Positions 1 through 5,377 of a stretch of DNA of 5,377 nucleotides are shown in pieces. Origin of the DNA: Streptomyces speibonae (lineage in GTDB: Bacteria; Actinomycetota; Actinomycetes; Streptomycetales; Streptomycetaceae). The stretch lies in contig KL568557.1 of NCBI GenBank assembly GCA_000715605.1, positions 43,354 to 48,730 of the forward strand. The letters run 5' to 3'. The notes under the pieces were generated by a model that saw only the letters and a list, made by a program, of their open reading frames with translations, did not search any database and was not told where the DNA came from. Every line of letters starts with the position of its first letter. The first letter of the stretch is position 1. The position numbers were made by a program, and so were the translations under genes.

Positions 1-1
1 A

Positions 2-1564
2 CCCCTGGCCGCCGCGCTGCCCGCCCGGGCGGGGCGGCAGGCCCCCGCCTTCCTGCACGGGGTCGCCTCGGGCGATCCGCTGCCGGACGGCATCCTGCTG
101 TGGACCCGGGTGACGCCGGTGCCGGAGGCGGCACCCGGCTCGGGGCTCGGGGCCGACACCGAGGTGAGCTGGACCGTCGCCCGCGACAAGGCGTTCACCG
201 ACGTCGTCGCGCGGGGCTCGGCCCTCGCCACCACCGCCTCCGACCACACCGTCAAGGCGGACATCCGCGGCCTGCGGCCGGCCACCGACTACTGGTTCCG
301 CTTCTCCGCCGGCGGCACCGAGTCCCCCGCCGGGCGCACCCGCACCGCCCCGGCCGCCGACGCCGCCGTCGGCGGCCTGCGCCTCGGCGTCGTCTCCTGC
401 GCCAACTGGGAGGCCGGGCACTTCGCCGCGTACCGCCATCTCGCGGCCCGCGGCGACCTGGACGCCTGGCTCCATCTGGGCGACTACATCTACGAGTACC
501 GCAGCGGTGACTACGGCACCCGCGGCACCGTCGTCCGCCCGCACTCCCCAGCCCACGAGATCGTCACCCTCGCCGACTACCGCCTCAGACACGCGACCTG
601 CAAGACCGACCCCGATCTCCAGGCGCTGCACGCCACGGCACCGGTCATCGCGATGTGGGACGACCACGAGTTCGCCAACGACACCTGGTCGGGCGGCGCC
701 GAGAACCACACCGAGGGCGCCGAGGGCACCTGGGCCGCCCGTCAGGCCGCCGCCCGGCAGGCCTACTTCGAGTGGATGCCGGTCCGCCCCGCCGTCGAGG
801 GCACCACCTACCGCCGGCTGCGCTTCGGCAGGCTGGCCGACCTGTCCCTGCTCGATCTGCGCTCGTTCCGCTCCCAGCAGGTCTCCACCGGCGACGGCGA
901 CGTCGACGACCCGGACCGCACGCTCACCGGACGCGCCCAGCTGGACTGGCTGAAGGCGGGTCTGGCGGCCTCCGACACCACCTGGCGGCTGGTCGGCACC
1001 TCGGTGATGATCTCGCCGTTCGCCGTCGGCGCCCTCCCCGCGAGCCTGCTGAGACCCCTGGCGAAGCTGCTGGGCCTGCCGCAGGAGGGGCTCGCCCTCA
1101 ACACCGACCAATGGGACGGCTACACCGACGACCGGCGCGAACTCCTCGCCCATCTGCGGGCGAACGCCATCCGCAACACCGTCTTCCTCACCGGCGACAT
1201 CCACATGGCGTGGGCCAACGACGTGCCGGTGAACGCCGGGACCTATCCGCTGTCGGCCTCCGCCGCCACGGAGTTCGTCGTCACCTCGGTCACCTCCGAC
1301 AACCTCGACGACATCGTCGGGGTTCCCGAGGGCGCCGTCACCGCGCTCGCCTCGCCGCTGATCCGGGCGGCCAACCGGCACGTCCACTGGGTGGACACCG
1401 ACCGCCACGGTTACGGGGTCCTGGACATCACCGCGGAGCGGGCGCAGATGGACTACTACGTGCTGTCCGGCCGCACGGGGCGGGACGCCACCGCGTCCTG
1501 GGCCCGCTCCTACCGCACCCGCAGCGGAACCCAGAAGGCCGAGCGCGTCCACGCCCCGGTCTGA
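2..1564 (+). CDS. phoD: PhoD-family alkaline phosphatase/phosphodiesterase, N-terminus cut by window edge
   Basis: The frame is open from the left edge to TGA at 1562-1564, giving 520 visible residues. Residues about 18-37 ([10 protein letters not shown], then ILLWTR) are the start of the mature PhoD N-terminal beta-sandwich domain. Ahead of it, [10 protein letters not shown] looks like the tail of a signal peptide; PhoD enzymes usually carry a Tat signal, but its twin-arginine part would be off-window. The internal GTG at 110 would delete this conserved block, so it is not the start. The metallophosphatase domain shows VVSCANWE (nt about 389-412, Cys133 being the likely Fe ligand of the family), LGDYIYEY (476-499), WDDHEFAND (656-682) and GDIHMAW (1193-1213), all in the order expected for Bacillus subtilis PhoD, which uses Fe3+ and Ca2+. 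It likely hydrolyses phosphomono- and/or phosphodiesters outside the membrane to scavenge phosphate. About 30-40 residues are probably missing, for a usual total near 550. Family is certain; PhoP control is plausible but its promoter is not visible. Confidence 0.95.
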   Translation, partial: PLAAALPARAGRQAPAFLHGVASGDPLPDGILLWTRVTPVPEAAPGSGLGADTEVSWTVARDKAFTDVVARGSALATTASDHTVKADIRGLRPATDYWFRFSAGGTESPAGRTRTAPAADAAVGGLRLGVVSCANWEAGHFAAYRHLAARGDLDAWLHLGDYIYEYRSGDYGTRGTVVRPHSPAHEIVTLADYRLRHATCKTDPDLQALHATAPVIAMWDDHEFANDTWSGGAENHTEGAEGTWAARQAAARQAYFEWMPVRPAVEGTTYRRLRFGRLADLSLLDLRSFRSQQVSTGDGDVDDPDRTLTGRAQLDWLKAGLAASDTTWRLVGTSVMISPFAVGALPASLLRPLAKLLGLPQEGLALNTDQWDGYTDDRRELLAHLRANAIRNTVFLTGDIHMAWANDVPVNAGTYPLSASAATEFVVTSVTSDNLDDIVGVPEGAVTALASPLIRAANRHVHWVDTDRHGYGVLDITAERAQMDYYVLSGRTGRDATASWARSYRTRSGTQKAERVHAPV

Positions 1565-1582
1565 TCCGTCCGGTTCTCCGGC

Positions 1583-2167
1583 TCAGCTCTCCAGCGACTC
1601 GAGGAAGCCGAGCGCCACCCGCCAGGTGGCCTCGGCGGCCTCCTCGTCGAAGTCCGGCAGGTCGGGGTCGGTGTAGAGGTGGCCCGCGCCCGCGTACCGG
1701 TACACCTCCACGTCGGCACCGGCCCGGCCCATCCGCAGGTACCAGGCGGTGAGCCAGTCGTCCGTCTCGAACGGGTCCGGCTCGGCGACGTGCAGCTGCA
1801 CCGGCAGCCCGTCCACCGCGGTGTTCTCCGCGAGGTCGGACGTGCCGTGCAGGAGCAGCAGGCCGCGTGCCCTGTCGTCGCCGAGGGCCAGCGTCTGGGC
1901 GACGGAGGCGCCGAAGGAGAACCCCGCGTACACCAGCCCGCGCCCGGAGTAGGGGGCGGCGGCCAGCACCGCCCGCTTCAGCAGCTCGTCCCTGCCGGTC
2001 TCCTCCTGGTACGCCATGCCCTCCTCGACCGTGTCGAACGTGCGGCCCTCGAAGAGGTCGGGCGTCCACACCTCGTGTCCCGCCGCGCGCAGCCGGTCGG
2101 CCGCCCGGGCCACCGCGGGCCGCGGACCGTAGGTCGAGTGAAAGAGCATGATGTTCATGCGGCCCAT
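1583..2167 (-). CDS. Dienelactone-hydrolase-family alpha/beta hydrolase with Ser nucleophile
   Basis: The gene encodes 194 residues of a small cytoplasmic alpha/beta hydrolase of the dienelactone hydrolase (DLH) family. Visible features are the first strand MNIMLFHSTYG (residues 4-14), the oxyanion/acid region TPDLFEG (35-41, Glu40), the nucleophile elbow GFSFGA (Ser84), EPDPF with Asp131, and AGHLYTD with His163. The Ser84-Asp131-His163 spacing of 47 and 32 closely matches the Cys123-Asp171-His202 triad of classical DLH, but the nucleophile is Ser. No signal peptide is seen. The true substrate is unknown; esters or lactones are likely, and chlorocatechol breakdown is not supported by the neighbours. 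The start could be ATG at 2167 or, three codons later, ATG at 2158; neither has a strong Shine-Dalgarno, and the second sits directly before the conserved first strand. It is convergent with the phosphatase (18-bp gap) and divergent from the channel gene. Confidence 0.9.
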   Translation of the reverse strand: MGRMNIMLFHSTYGPRPAVARAADRLRAAGHEVWTPDLFEGRTFDTVEEGMAYQEETGRDELLKRAVLAAAPYSGRGLVYAGFSFGASVAQTLALGDDRARGLLLLHGTSDLAENTAVDGLPVQLHVAEPDPFETDDWLTAWYLRMGRAGADVEVYRYAGAGHLYTDPDLPDFDEEAAEATWRVALGFLESLES

Positions 2168-2214
2168 GGTGCCAGCCGGGTACGACGGCCCCGGACCGCG
2201 GCCGCACCCGCGAT

Positions 2215-2239
2215 GGTGCGAATGTCACATGTCCGCACC
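2215..2239. promoter_or_regulatory. Operator-like dyad in the divergent promoter region
   Basis: GGTGCG (2215-2220) and CGCACC (2234-2239) are perfect inverted arms separated by 13 bp. The spacer holds two overlapping palindromes, ATGTCACAT (2222-2230) and ACATGT (2227-2232), and a direct repeat of ATGTC (2222-2226 and 2229-2233). The symmetry is centred 60 bp upstream of the channel ATG and 60 bp upstream of the hydrolase ATG at 2167. A transcription-factor site is possible; no known regulator consensus is recognised. Confidence 0.35.
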
Positions 2240-2249
2240 CCCTCGCCCC

Positions 2250-2283
2250 GGTGAGGTTCGGGCCCGGCCCGGTTAGGTTCGGG
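2250..2283 (+). repeat. Short direct repeat, two copies of GGT(G/T)AGGTTCGGG
   Basis: GGTGAGGTTCGGG at 2250-2262 recurs as GGTTAGGTTCGGG at 2271-2283, matching at 12 of 13 positions with a 21-bp start-to-start distance, i.e. two turns of B-DNA. The second copy contains the predicted -10 box and the first covers the -35 position, so the repeat could be a regulator site or simply promoter sequence duplicated by chance. Confidence 0.6.
2251..2279 (+). promoter_or_regulatory. Probable promoter of the mechanosensitive channel gene (leaderless type)
   Basis: TAGGTT at 2274-2279 fits the actinobacterial -10 pattern TANNNT. Seventeen bases upstream, GTGAGG at 2251-2256 shares TGA with the -35 consensus TTGAC but is otherwise weak. 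The -10 box ends 7 bp before the ATG at 2287, so transcription would begin at or within a base or two of the start codon, giving a leaderless mRNA. This also explains the lack of a clear Shine-Dalgarno sequence. Predicted from sequence only. Confidence 0.5.
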
Positions 2284-2286
2284 GGC

Positions 2287-3411
2287 ATGGATGACGTGCT
2301 CCGCCCCCTGATCGTGGTCGGCGGATCGATCGTGCTCACGCTGCTGCTCGGCTGGGCCACCGATCTGCTGCTGCGCAAGGCCGACCAACGCCACCCCGAG
2401 ACGCCGCTCTGGGGCCTGCTGCGCCGCGGCCGTGTGCCCTACCAGATGGTCGTCTGCGCGGCCCTGCTCAGAGGGTCGTACGAGCAGGCGCAGCTGCTGA
2501 AGGACCACGCGGTCGGTGTCGGCCGGGTCCTGACGCTGGTACTGATCGGCGCGGCGGCCTGGCTGGCGGTCCGGATCGCGGCCGCGGTCGTCGAGACCTC
2601 GTACTCGCGGTACGCCAGCACCCACCGCGAGCGGGACCCCGCCCGGGTGCGCCGGGTGCGCACCCAGGTGACGCTCATCCAGCGTGTGGTGACCGCGGTC
2701 GTCGGGGTGGTGGCGGTGGCCGCCATGCTGCTGACCTTCCCCGCGATGCGTGCCGCCGGGGCCTCGCTGCTGGCCTCGGCGGGCATCCTCGGCATCGTCG
2801 CCGGTGTGGCCGCCCAGTCCACGCTGAGCAACATGTTCGCCGGGCTGCAGATCGCCTTCGGCGACATGGTCCGCATCGGCGACACGGTGATCGTGGACGG
2901 CGAGTGGGGCACGGTGGAGGAGATCACCCTCACCTTCCTGACCGTCCGCACCTGGGACGAGCGCCGGATCACCATGCCGGTGTCGTACTTCACCTCCAAG
3001 CCGTTCGAGAACTGGTCGCGCGGCACCCCGCAGATGACCGGCACCGTCTTCTGGCACCTCGACCACTCGGCCCCGCTGGACGCGATGCGCGAGAAGCTCC
3101 GCGACATCCTGCGGGACTGCCCGGCCTGGGACGGCCGCGCCTACAACCTGACCGTGACGGACACCACACCCAGCACCATGGAGGTGCGTGCCCTGGCGAC
3201 GGCCAAGGACGCCTCCGACATCTGGACGGTGCGGGTCACGGTCCGCGAGCAGATGATCCGCTGGCTGGCCGCCGAGCACCCCTACGCGCTGCCCCGGGTC
3301 AACGCGGCCGACGCGGTGCTGCCGCCGGTCCACAACCGGCACTCCTCCGACACCGTGCCGCCGGCCCGCCGGGTGCACCGCCATCCGAAGGAGCGCAGCG
3401 GTCCTCAGTGA
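2287..3411 (+). CDS. MscS-family small-conductance mechanosensitive ion channel
   Basis: The product is a 374-residue inner-membrane channel that should open under membrane tension to release ions and small solutes on hypo-osmotic shock. Hydrophobic segments lie at about residues 5-29, 49-62 (weaker), 78-102 and 131-151, followed by the pore-lining helix at about 155-191 (SAGILGIVAGVAAQ, then STLSNMFAGLQ). This aligns with Escherichia coli MscS TM3, with Gln177 matching Gln112 and Gly186 matching Gly121. The beta domain follows (MVRIGDTVIVDGEWGTVEEI, about 194-213; RRITMPVSYFTSKPFENWS, about 226-244), then an alpha/beta C-terminal domain to about 335. The last 30 residues are a polar tail rich in His, Arg and Pro. 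ATG at 2287 is chosen because the upstream GTG at 2251 adds only a low-complexity Gly/Pro/Arg stretch and lacks a ribosome site, whereas a -10-like box ends 7 bp before 2287. The stop overlaps that of the convergent SDR. The family is secure; conductance and physiological role are inferred. Confidence 0.93.
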   Translation: MDDVLRPLIVVGGSIVLTLLLGWATDLLLRKADQRHPETPLWGLLRRGRVPYQMVVCAALLRGSYEQAQLLKDHAVGVGRVLTLVLIGAAAWLAVRIAAAVVETSYSRYASTHRERDPARVRRVRTQVTLIQRVVTAVVGVVAVAAMLLTFPAMRAAGASLLASAGILGIVAGVAAQSTLSNMFAGLQIAFGDMVRIGDTVIVDGEWGTVEEITLTFLTVRTWDERRITMPVSYFTSKPFENWSRGTPQMTGTVFWHLDHSAPLDAMREKLRDILRDCPAWDGRAYNLTVTDTTPSTMEVRALATAKDASDIWTVRVTVREQMIRWLAAEHPYALPRVNAADAVLPPVHNRHSSDTVPPARRVHRHPKERSGPQ

Positions 3412-3415
3412 CCGC
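3398..3415. terminator. Inverted repeat over the convergent channel/SDR stop codons, possible bidirectional terminator
   Basis: GCGGTC (3398-3403) and GACCGC (3410-3415) form a perfect 6-bp stem with a 6-base loop. Both stop codons lie in or next to the loop: the SDR stop at 3405-3407 and the channel stop at 3409-3411. There is no T-run on either side, which is common in high-GC actinobacteria, where U-less hairpins are proposed to terminate. A 6-bp stem is modest and can occur by chance in such DNA. Confidence 0.35.
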
Positions 3416-4148
3416 GTTCGGCGCCGCCGTTGACCTGGACGATCTGCGAGGTGATGTGTCCGGCGGCCGGGGAGGCCAGCCAGTGCAGGGTCGCCGCGAC
3501 GTCCCCCGGCGTCCCCGCCCGCTTGTCCGACGTCTCGTCGATCAGCTGGGCCCGCCGCTCCTCGTCCATGCCGTCGTCGCCGAAGAACCCCGTGTCCTCG
3601 ATGTAGCCGGGGGCGACCACGTTCACGGTGATGCCGTGCGGGCCGAGACCGCGGGCCAGGGCGTGGGCGTAGGGGTGCAGCGACGCCTTGGCCGCCGCGT
3701 AGGACGCCCGTCCGGAGCCGCGGTAGGCGGCGATGGAGCTGAGGAACAGCACCCGGCCGCCGGGCACGGCGAGCCGGTCCCGCAGGGCCTCGGTGAGGAG
3801 CACGGCGGTCAGCACGTTGAGCCGGAAGTTGACCGTCCAGTCGCGGGCGACCGCGTCGAGCGGGTCGTCGCCGCCCACCGGCGGTTCCAGCAGGCCGTTG
3901 CCCCCGGCGCTGTGGATCAGTACGTCCACGGCGCCGAACTCGCGGCCCACGAAGCCGGCCACCCCCCGGACGGCCTCCGGATCGGCCAGGTCGGCGGCGT
4001 AGGTGAGGGCCCCCGGCACCGGGGCCCGTTCCAGGACGTCCCCGCGCCGGCCGAGCAGCAGCACCTGGTCGCCGTCGGCGGCGAACACCCGCGCGGCGGC
4101 CAGTCCGATGCCGGTACCGCCCCCGCTGATCACAACGTTCCGAGTCAT
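3405..4148 (-). CDS. Classical short-chain dehydrogenase/reductase (SDR)
   Basis: The gene encodes a 247-residue cytoplasmic Rossmann-fold oxidoreductase, the usual length of classical SDRs. The nucleotide-binding loop is SGGGTGIG (residues 8-15), and the Arg34-Arg35 pair after the second strand suggests preference for NADP(H). Asp53 is in the AADL adenine-pocket motif. HSAG (79-82) replaces the usual NNAG. Catalytic residues are Asn111, Ser138 (or Ser137) in LSSIAAY, Tyr150 and Lys154 in YAAAK; APGYIEDT (about 179-186) is the PG motif that closes over the cofactor. The last residues (QIVQVNGGAERGH) match the family's C-terminal VDGG element. It resembles FabG-type carbonyl reductases, but no fatty-acid or polyketide genes are nearby, so the substrate is unknown. 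The start at 4148 is firm: the first strand begins at once and a -10-like hexamer lies 6 bp upstream. It lies 49 bp downstream of the antiporter on the same strand. Confidence 0.94.
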   Translation of the reverse strand: MTRNVVISGGGTGIGLAAARVFAADGDQVLLLGRRGDVLERAPVPGALTYAADLADPEAVRGVAGFVGREFGAVDVLIHSAGGNGLLEPPVGGDDPLDAVARDWTVNFRLNVLTAVLLTEALRDRLAVPGGRVLFLSSIAAYRGSGRASYAAAKASLHPYAHALARGLGPHGITVNVVAPGYIEDTGFFGDDGMDEERRAQLIDETSDKRAGTPGDVAATLHWLASPAAGHITSQIVQVNGGAERGH

Positions 4149-4154
4149 GCCGAA

Positions 4155-4160
4155 ACCCTA
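4155..4160 (-). promoter_or_regulatory. Probable -10 box of the SDR gene (leaderless type)
   Basis: On the minus strand TAGGGT ends 6 bp before the SDR ATG at 4148 and fits TANNNT. No TTGAC-like -35 is visible 17-18 bp upstream (CGGTGC or CCGGTG there). The position predicts a transcript starting at or next to the ATG. There is no Shine-Dalgarno sequence in this 6-bp leader. It suggests that the SDR can be transcribed separately from the antiporter upstream. Confidence 0.45.
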
Positions 4161-4197
4161 CGAACCGACGGCCGCCGGCACCGGTAGCCCCGCGCGG

Positions 4198-5377
4198 TCA
4201 CCGCAGACTCCGCACGTCCAGATGACGCAGCACCCGGTCCACCACCTCGGGGTCGGCGCCCGGTTCGCTGCGGGCCGTCAGCACCTCGTGCCGGGCGGCG
4301 CTGAGCATCTCCGACTCGATGCGGCGCACCCGCTTCAGCCGCCGCGACCACTGCCGGGACGCCTCGCGCCGCTCGTCCTGCGCCATGTCCGGGCTGATCC
4401 GCACCCCGACGTCGTAGGCCCTGCGCAGCATCTGCTCGGACAGGTCCTCCGGCAGGTCCTCGACCTCCTCGATCTCCCGCAGTTTCCGCTTGGCCGCCTT
4501 CGCCGCGCGGACCGCCAGCTGCCGCTCGAACTCCTTCTCGCGCCCGGTGCCGCCGCGCACCCCGAGCCGGTTCACCAGCCACGGCAGGGTCAGCCCCTGC
4601 ACCAGCAGCGTGGTCAGCACCACGCCGAAGGCGATGAAGACCAGTTCGCTCCGGGCGGGGAAGTCCTCACCGCCGTCGGTCTCCAGCGGAAGGGCGAGGA
4701 CCAGCGCGACCGAGGCCACCCCGCGCATGCCCGACCACCACATCACCACGGTCTCGCGCCAGCTGACCGGGATGTCCTCGCCGACGTCCCGCGCGGTGTG
4801 CAGCCGCTTCGTCAGCCAGGTCGCCGGGAGCAGCCACACCAGCCGGACCAGGACGACCACGCCCACCACCGCCGCCGACCAGGTGAGCAGCTCGCCCCAG
4901 TGGCCCTCCGCGGTGTCCACCGCGTTGTGCAGTTCGAGGCCGACCAGTCCGAAGGCGACACCGGTGACGAGGGTGTCCACGATGTCCCAGAAGGTGTGCC
5001 CGGCGAGCCGCGCCATGACGTCGTCGGCGTCGGTGGCGTACTCCACGAGGTACAGCGCGGTGACGAGCACCCCGAGCACCCCGGAGCCGTGCAGTTCCTC
5101 GGCCAGGACGTAGGCGGCGAACGGCACCAGCAGGGTCAGGGCGACCTGGAGGGTCGGGTCCCCGAGCAGGCCCATCAGCTTGTTGGTGCCCCAGCCGAGC
5201 AGGAGCCCGACCACGACCGCCACGACGGCCGACAGCACCAGGTCGAGACCGGCCTCCCAGGGCGAGAAGGTGCCGCTCACGGCGGCGGCGATCGCCACGT
5301 GGTAGAGGACGATGGCCGTGACGTCGTTGAACAGCCCCTCGCCCTCCAGGATCGACACCAGCCGGCGCGGCAGCCCC
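4198..5377 (-). CDS. CPA1-family Na+/H+ antiporter, N-terminus cut by window edge
   Basis: The minus-strand frame is open from the right edge to TGA (plus-strand 4198-4200), giving 392 visible residues. It opens inside the membrane domain with LPRRLVSILEGEGLFNDVTA, which contains the Asn-Asp ion-binding pair typical of CPA1/NhaP exchangers (codons at 5328-5323). GTG at 5358 is internal to this conserved block and is not the start; roughly 130-150 residues (the first five or so helices) are missing. Several further membrane helices follow, with FWDIVDTLVTGVAFGLVGLEL and WWSGMRGVASVALVLALP (conserved Arg in GMRG, visible residues about 216-219) as expected for PF00999. The last ~115 residues are a charged, helical cytoplasmic tail without membrane segments, starting near GREKEFERQ. 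It should exchange cytoplasmic Na+ (or K+) for external H+ across the plasma membrane. Ion specificity cannot be read from the sequence. Its promoter is off-window. Confidence 0.92.
   Translation of the reverse strand, partial: GLPRRLVSILEGEGLFNDVTAIVLYHVAIAAAVSGTFSPWEAGLDLVLSAVVAVVVGLLLGWGTNKLMGLLGDPTLQVALTLLVPFAAYVLAEELHGSGVLGVLVTALYLVEYATDADDVMARLAGHTFWDIVDTLVTGVAFGLVGLELHNAVDTAEGHWGELLTWSAAVVGVVVLVRLVWLLPATWLTKRLHTARDVGEDIPVSWRETVVMWWSGMRGVASVALVLALPLETDGGEDFPARSELVFIAFGVVLTTLLVQGLTLPWLVNRLGVRGGTGREKEFERQLAVRAAKAAKRKLREIEEVEDLPEDLSEQMLRRAYDVGVRISPDMAQDERREASRQWSRRLKRVRRIESEMLSAARHEVLTARSEPGADPEVVDRVLRHLDVRSLR

Larger units (their letters stand above)
2168..2286. promoter_or_regulatory. 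Divergent intergenic region between hydrolase and channel genes
   Basis: This 119-bp non-coding stretch must hold the promoters of both the hydrolase (leftward) and the channel (rightward). It contains the dyad at 2215-2239, the direct repeat at 2250-2283 and a -10-like TAGGTT at 2274-2279. No equally clear -10 box was seen for the leftward gene. The bases at 2222-2233 (AATGTCACATGT lies at 2221-2232) are AT-richer than everything around them. Confidence 0.7.

Noticed and set aside
1570..1581. CCGGTTCTCCGG as a terminator between the convergent phosphatase and hydrolase genes
   Set aside because: The stem is only 4 bp with no extension and no T-run; such short repeats are expected by chance in DNA of this composition.
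655..1752. 365-codon plus-strand frame inside and beyond the phosphatase gene
   Set aside because: Arg/Pro/Gly-rich translation without recognisable motifs; the phosphatase frame contains all conserved PhoD motifs.
2198..2205. GCGGCCGC perfect 8-bp palindrome
   Set aside because: This is a chance restriction-site palindrome expected in GC-rich DNA; no conserved role can be argued from the sequence.
2223..2229. TGTCACA resembles the -35 element of ECF41-type sigma factor promoters
   Set aside because: The expected CGTC -10 element about 16 bp downstream is absent (the bases there are CCCC), and no ECF sigma gene or typical target is next to it.
2251..2286. N-terminal extension of the channel from GTG 2251
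   Set aside because: The 12 added residues are low-complexity and come from the direct repeat and promoter box; no ribosome site precedes the GTG.
2155..3384. 409-codon open frame on the minus strand opposite the channel gene
   Set aside because: Its product is low-complexity Gly/Arg/His/Pro-rich, with no domain; it is an antisense shadow of the well-supported MscS gene.
2904..4187. 427-codon open frame on the plus strand across the channel end and the SDR
   Set aside because: It runs through two clear genes in other frames and its product is typical high-GC shadow sequence rich in Gly, Arg, Pro and His.
4149..4197. Terminator for the antiporter in the gap before the SDR
   Set aside because: Several short GC-rich palindromes exist (for example CCGCGCGG near 4190-4197), but no clear stem-loop stands out, so readthrough from antiporter into SDR remains possible.

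Overview
This is very GC-rich DNA with dense, compact coding, strong third-position G/C bias and typical actinobacterial protein variants. It most likely comes from the chromosome of a Streptomyces or close relative; that is inferred from base composition and protein style, as no taxonomic marker gene is present. I saw no tRNA, rRNA, CRISPR array, insertion sequence, integrase or phage gene. The window looks like an ordinary chromosomal region, not a mobile island or a defence locus.

Layout, left to right: (1) a PhoD-type alkaline phosphatase/phosphodiesterase on +, cut off at its N-terminus by the left edge; (2) a small dienelactone-hydrolase-family alpha/beta hydrolase on -, convergent with the phosphatase across an 18-bp gap; (3) a 119-bp divergent intergenic region with a dyad element, a 21-bp-period direct repeat and a probable leaderless promoter; (4) an MscS-family small-conductance mechanosensitive channel on +; (5) a classical short-chain dehydrogenase/reductase (SDR) on -, whose stop region overlaps that of the channel by 7 bp inside a small inverted repeat; (6) a 49-bp gap with a -10-like hexamer 6 bp before the SDR start; (7) a CPA1-type Na+/H+ antiporter on -, whose N-terminal part lies beyond the right edge.

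The genes do not form one obvious pathway. The channel (release of solutes on hypo-osmotic shock) and the antiporter (Na+/H+ exchange) both concern ion and osmotic balance, and the phosphatase is an exported phosphate-scavenging enzyme, but orientation and spacing suggest mostly separate transcription units. Only SDR and antiporter are codirectional neighbours, and the SDR seems to have its own promoter. I found no convincing undescribed system. The most interesting points are small-scale: two near-leaderless gene starts with matching TAGG(G/T)T boxes, the channel/SDR stop overlap inside a hairpin, an operator-like dyad, a Ser in place of the classical Cys nucleophile in the hydrolase, and a replaced hinge glycine in the channel pore helix.
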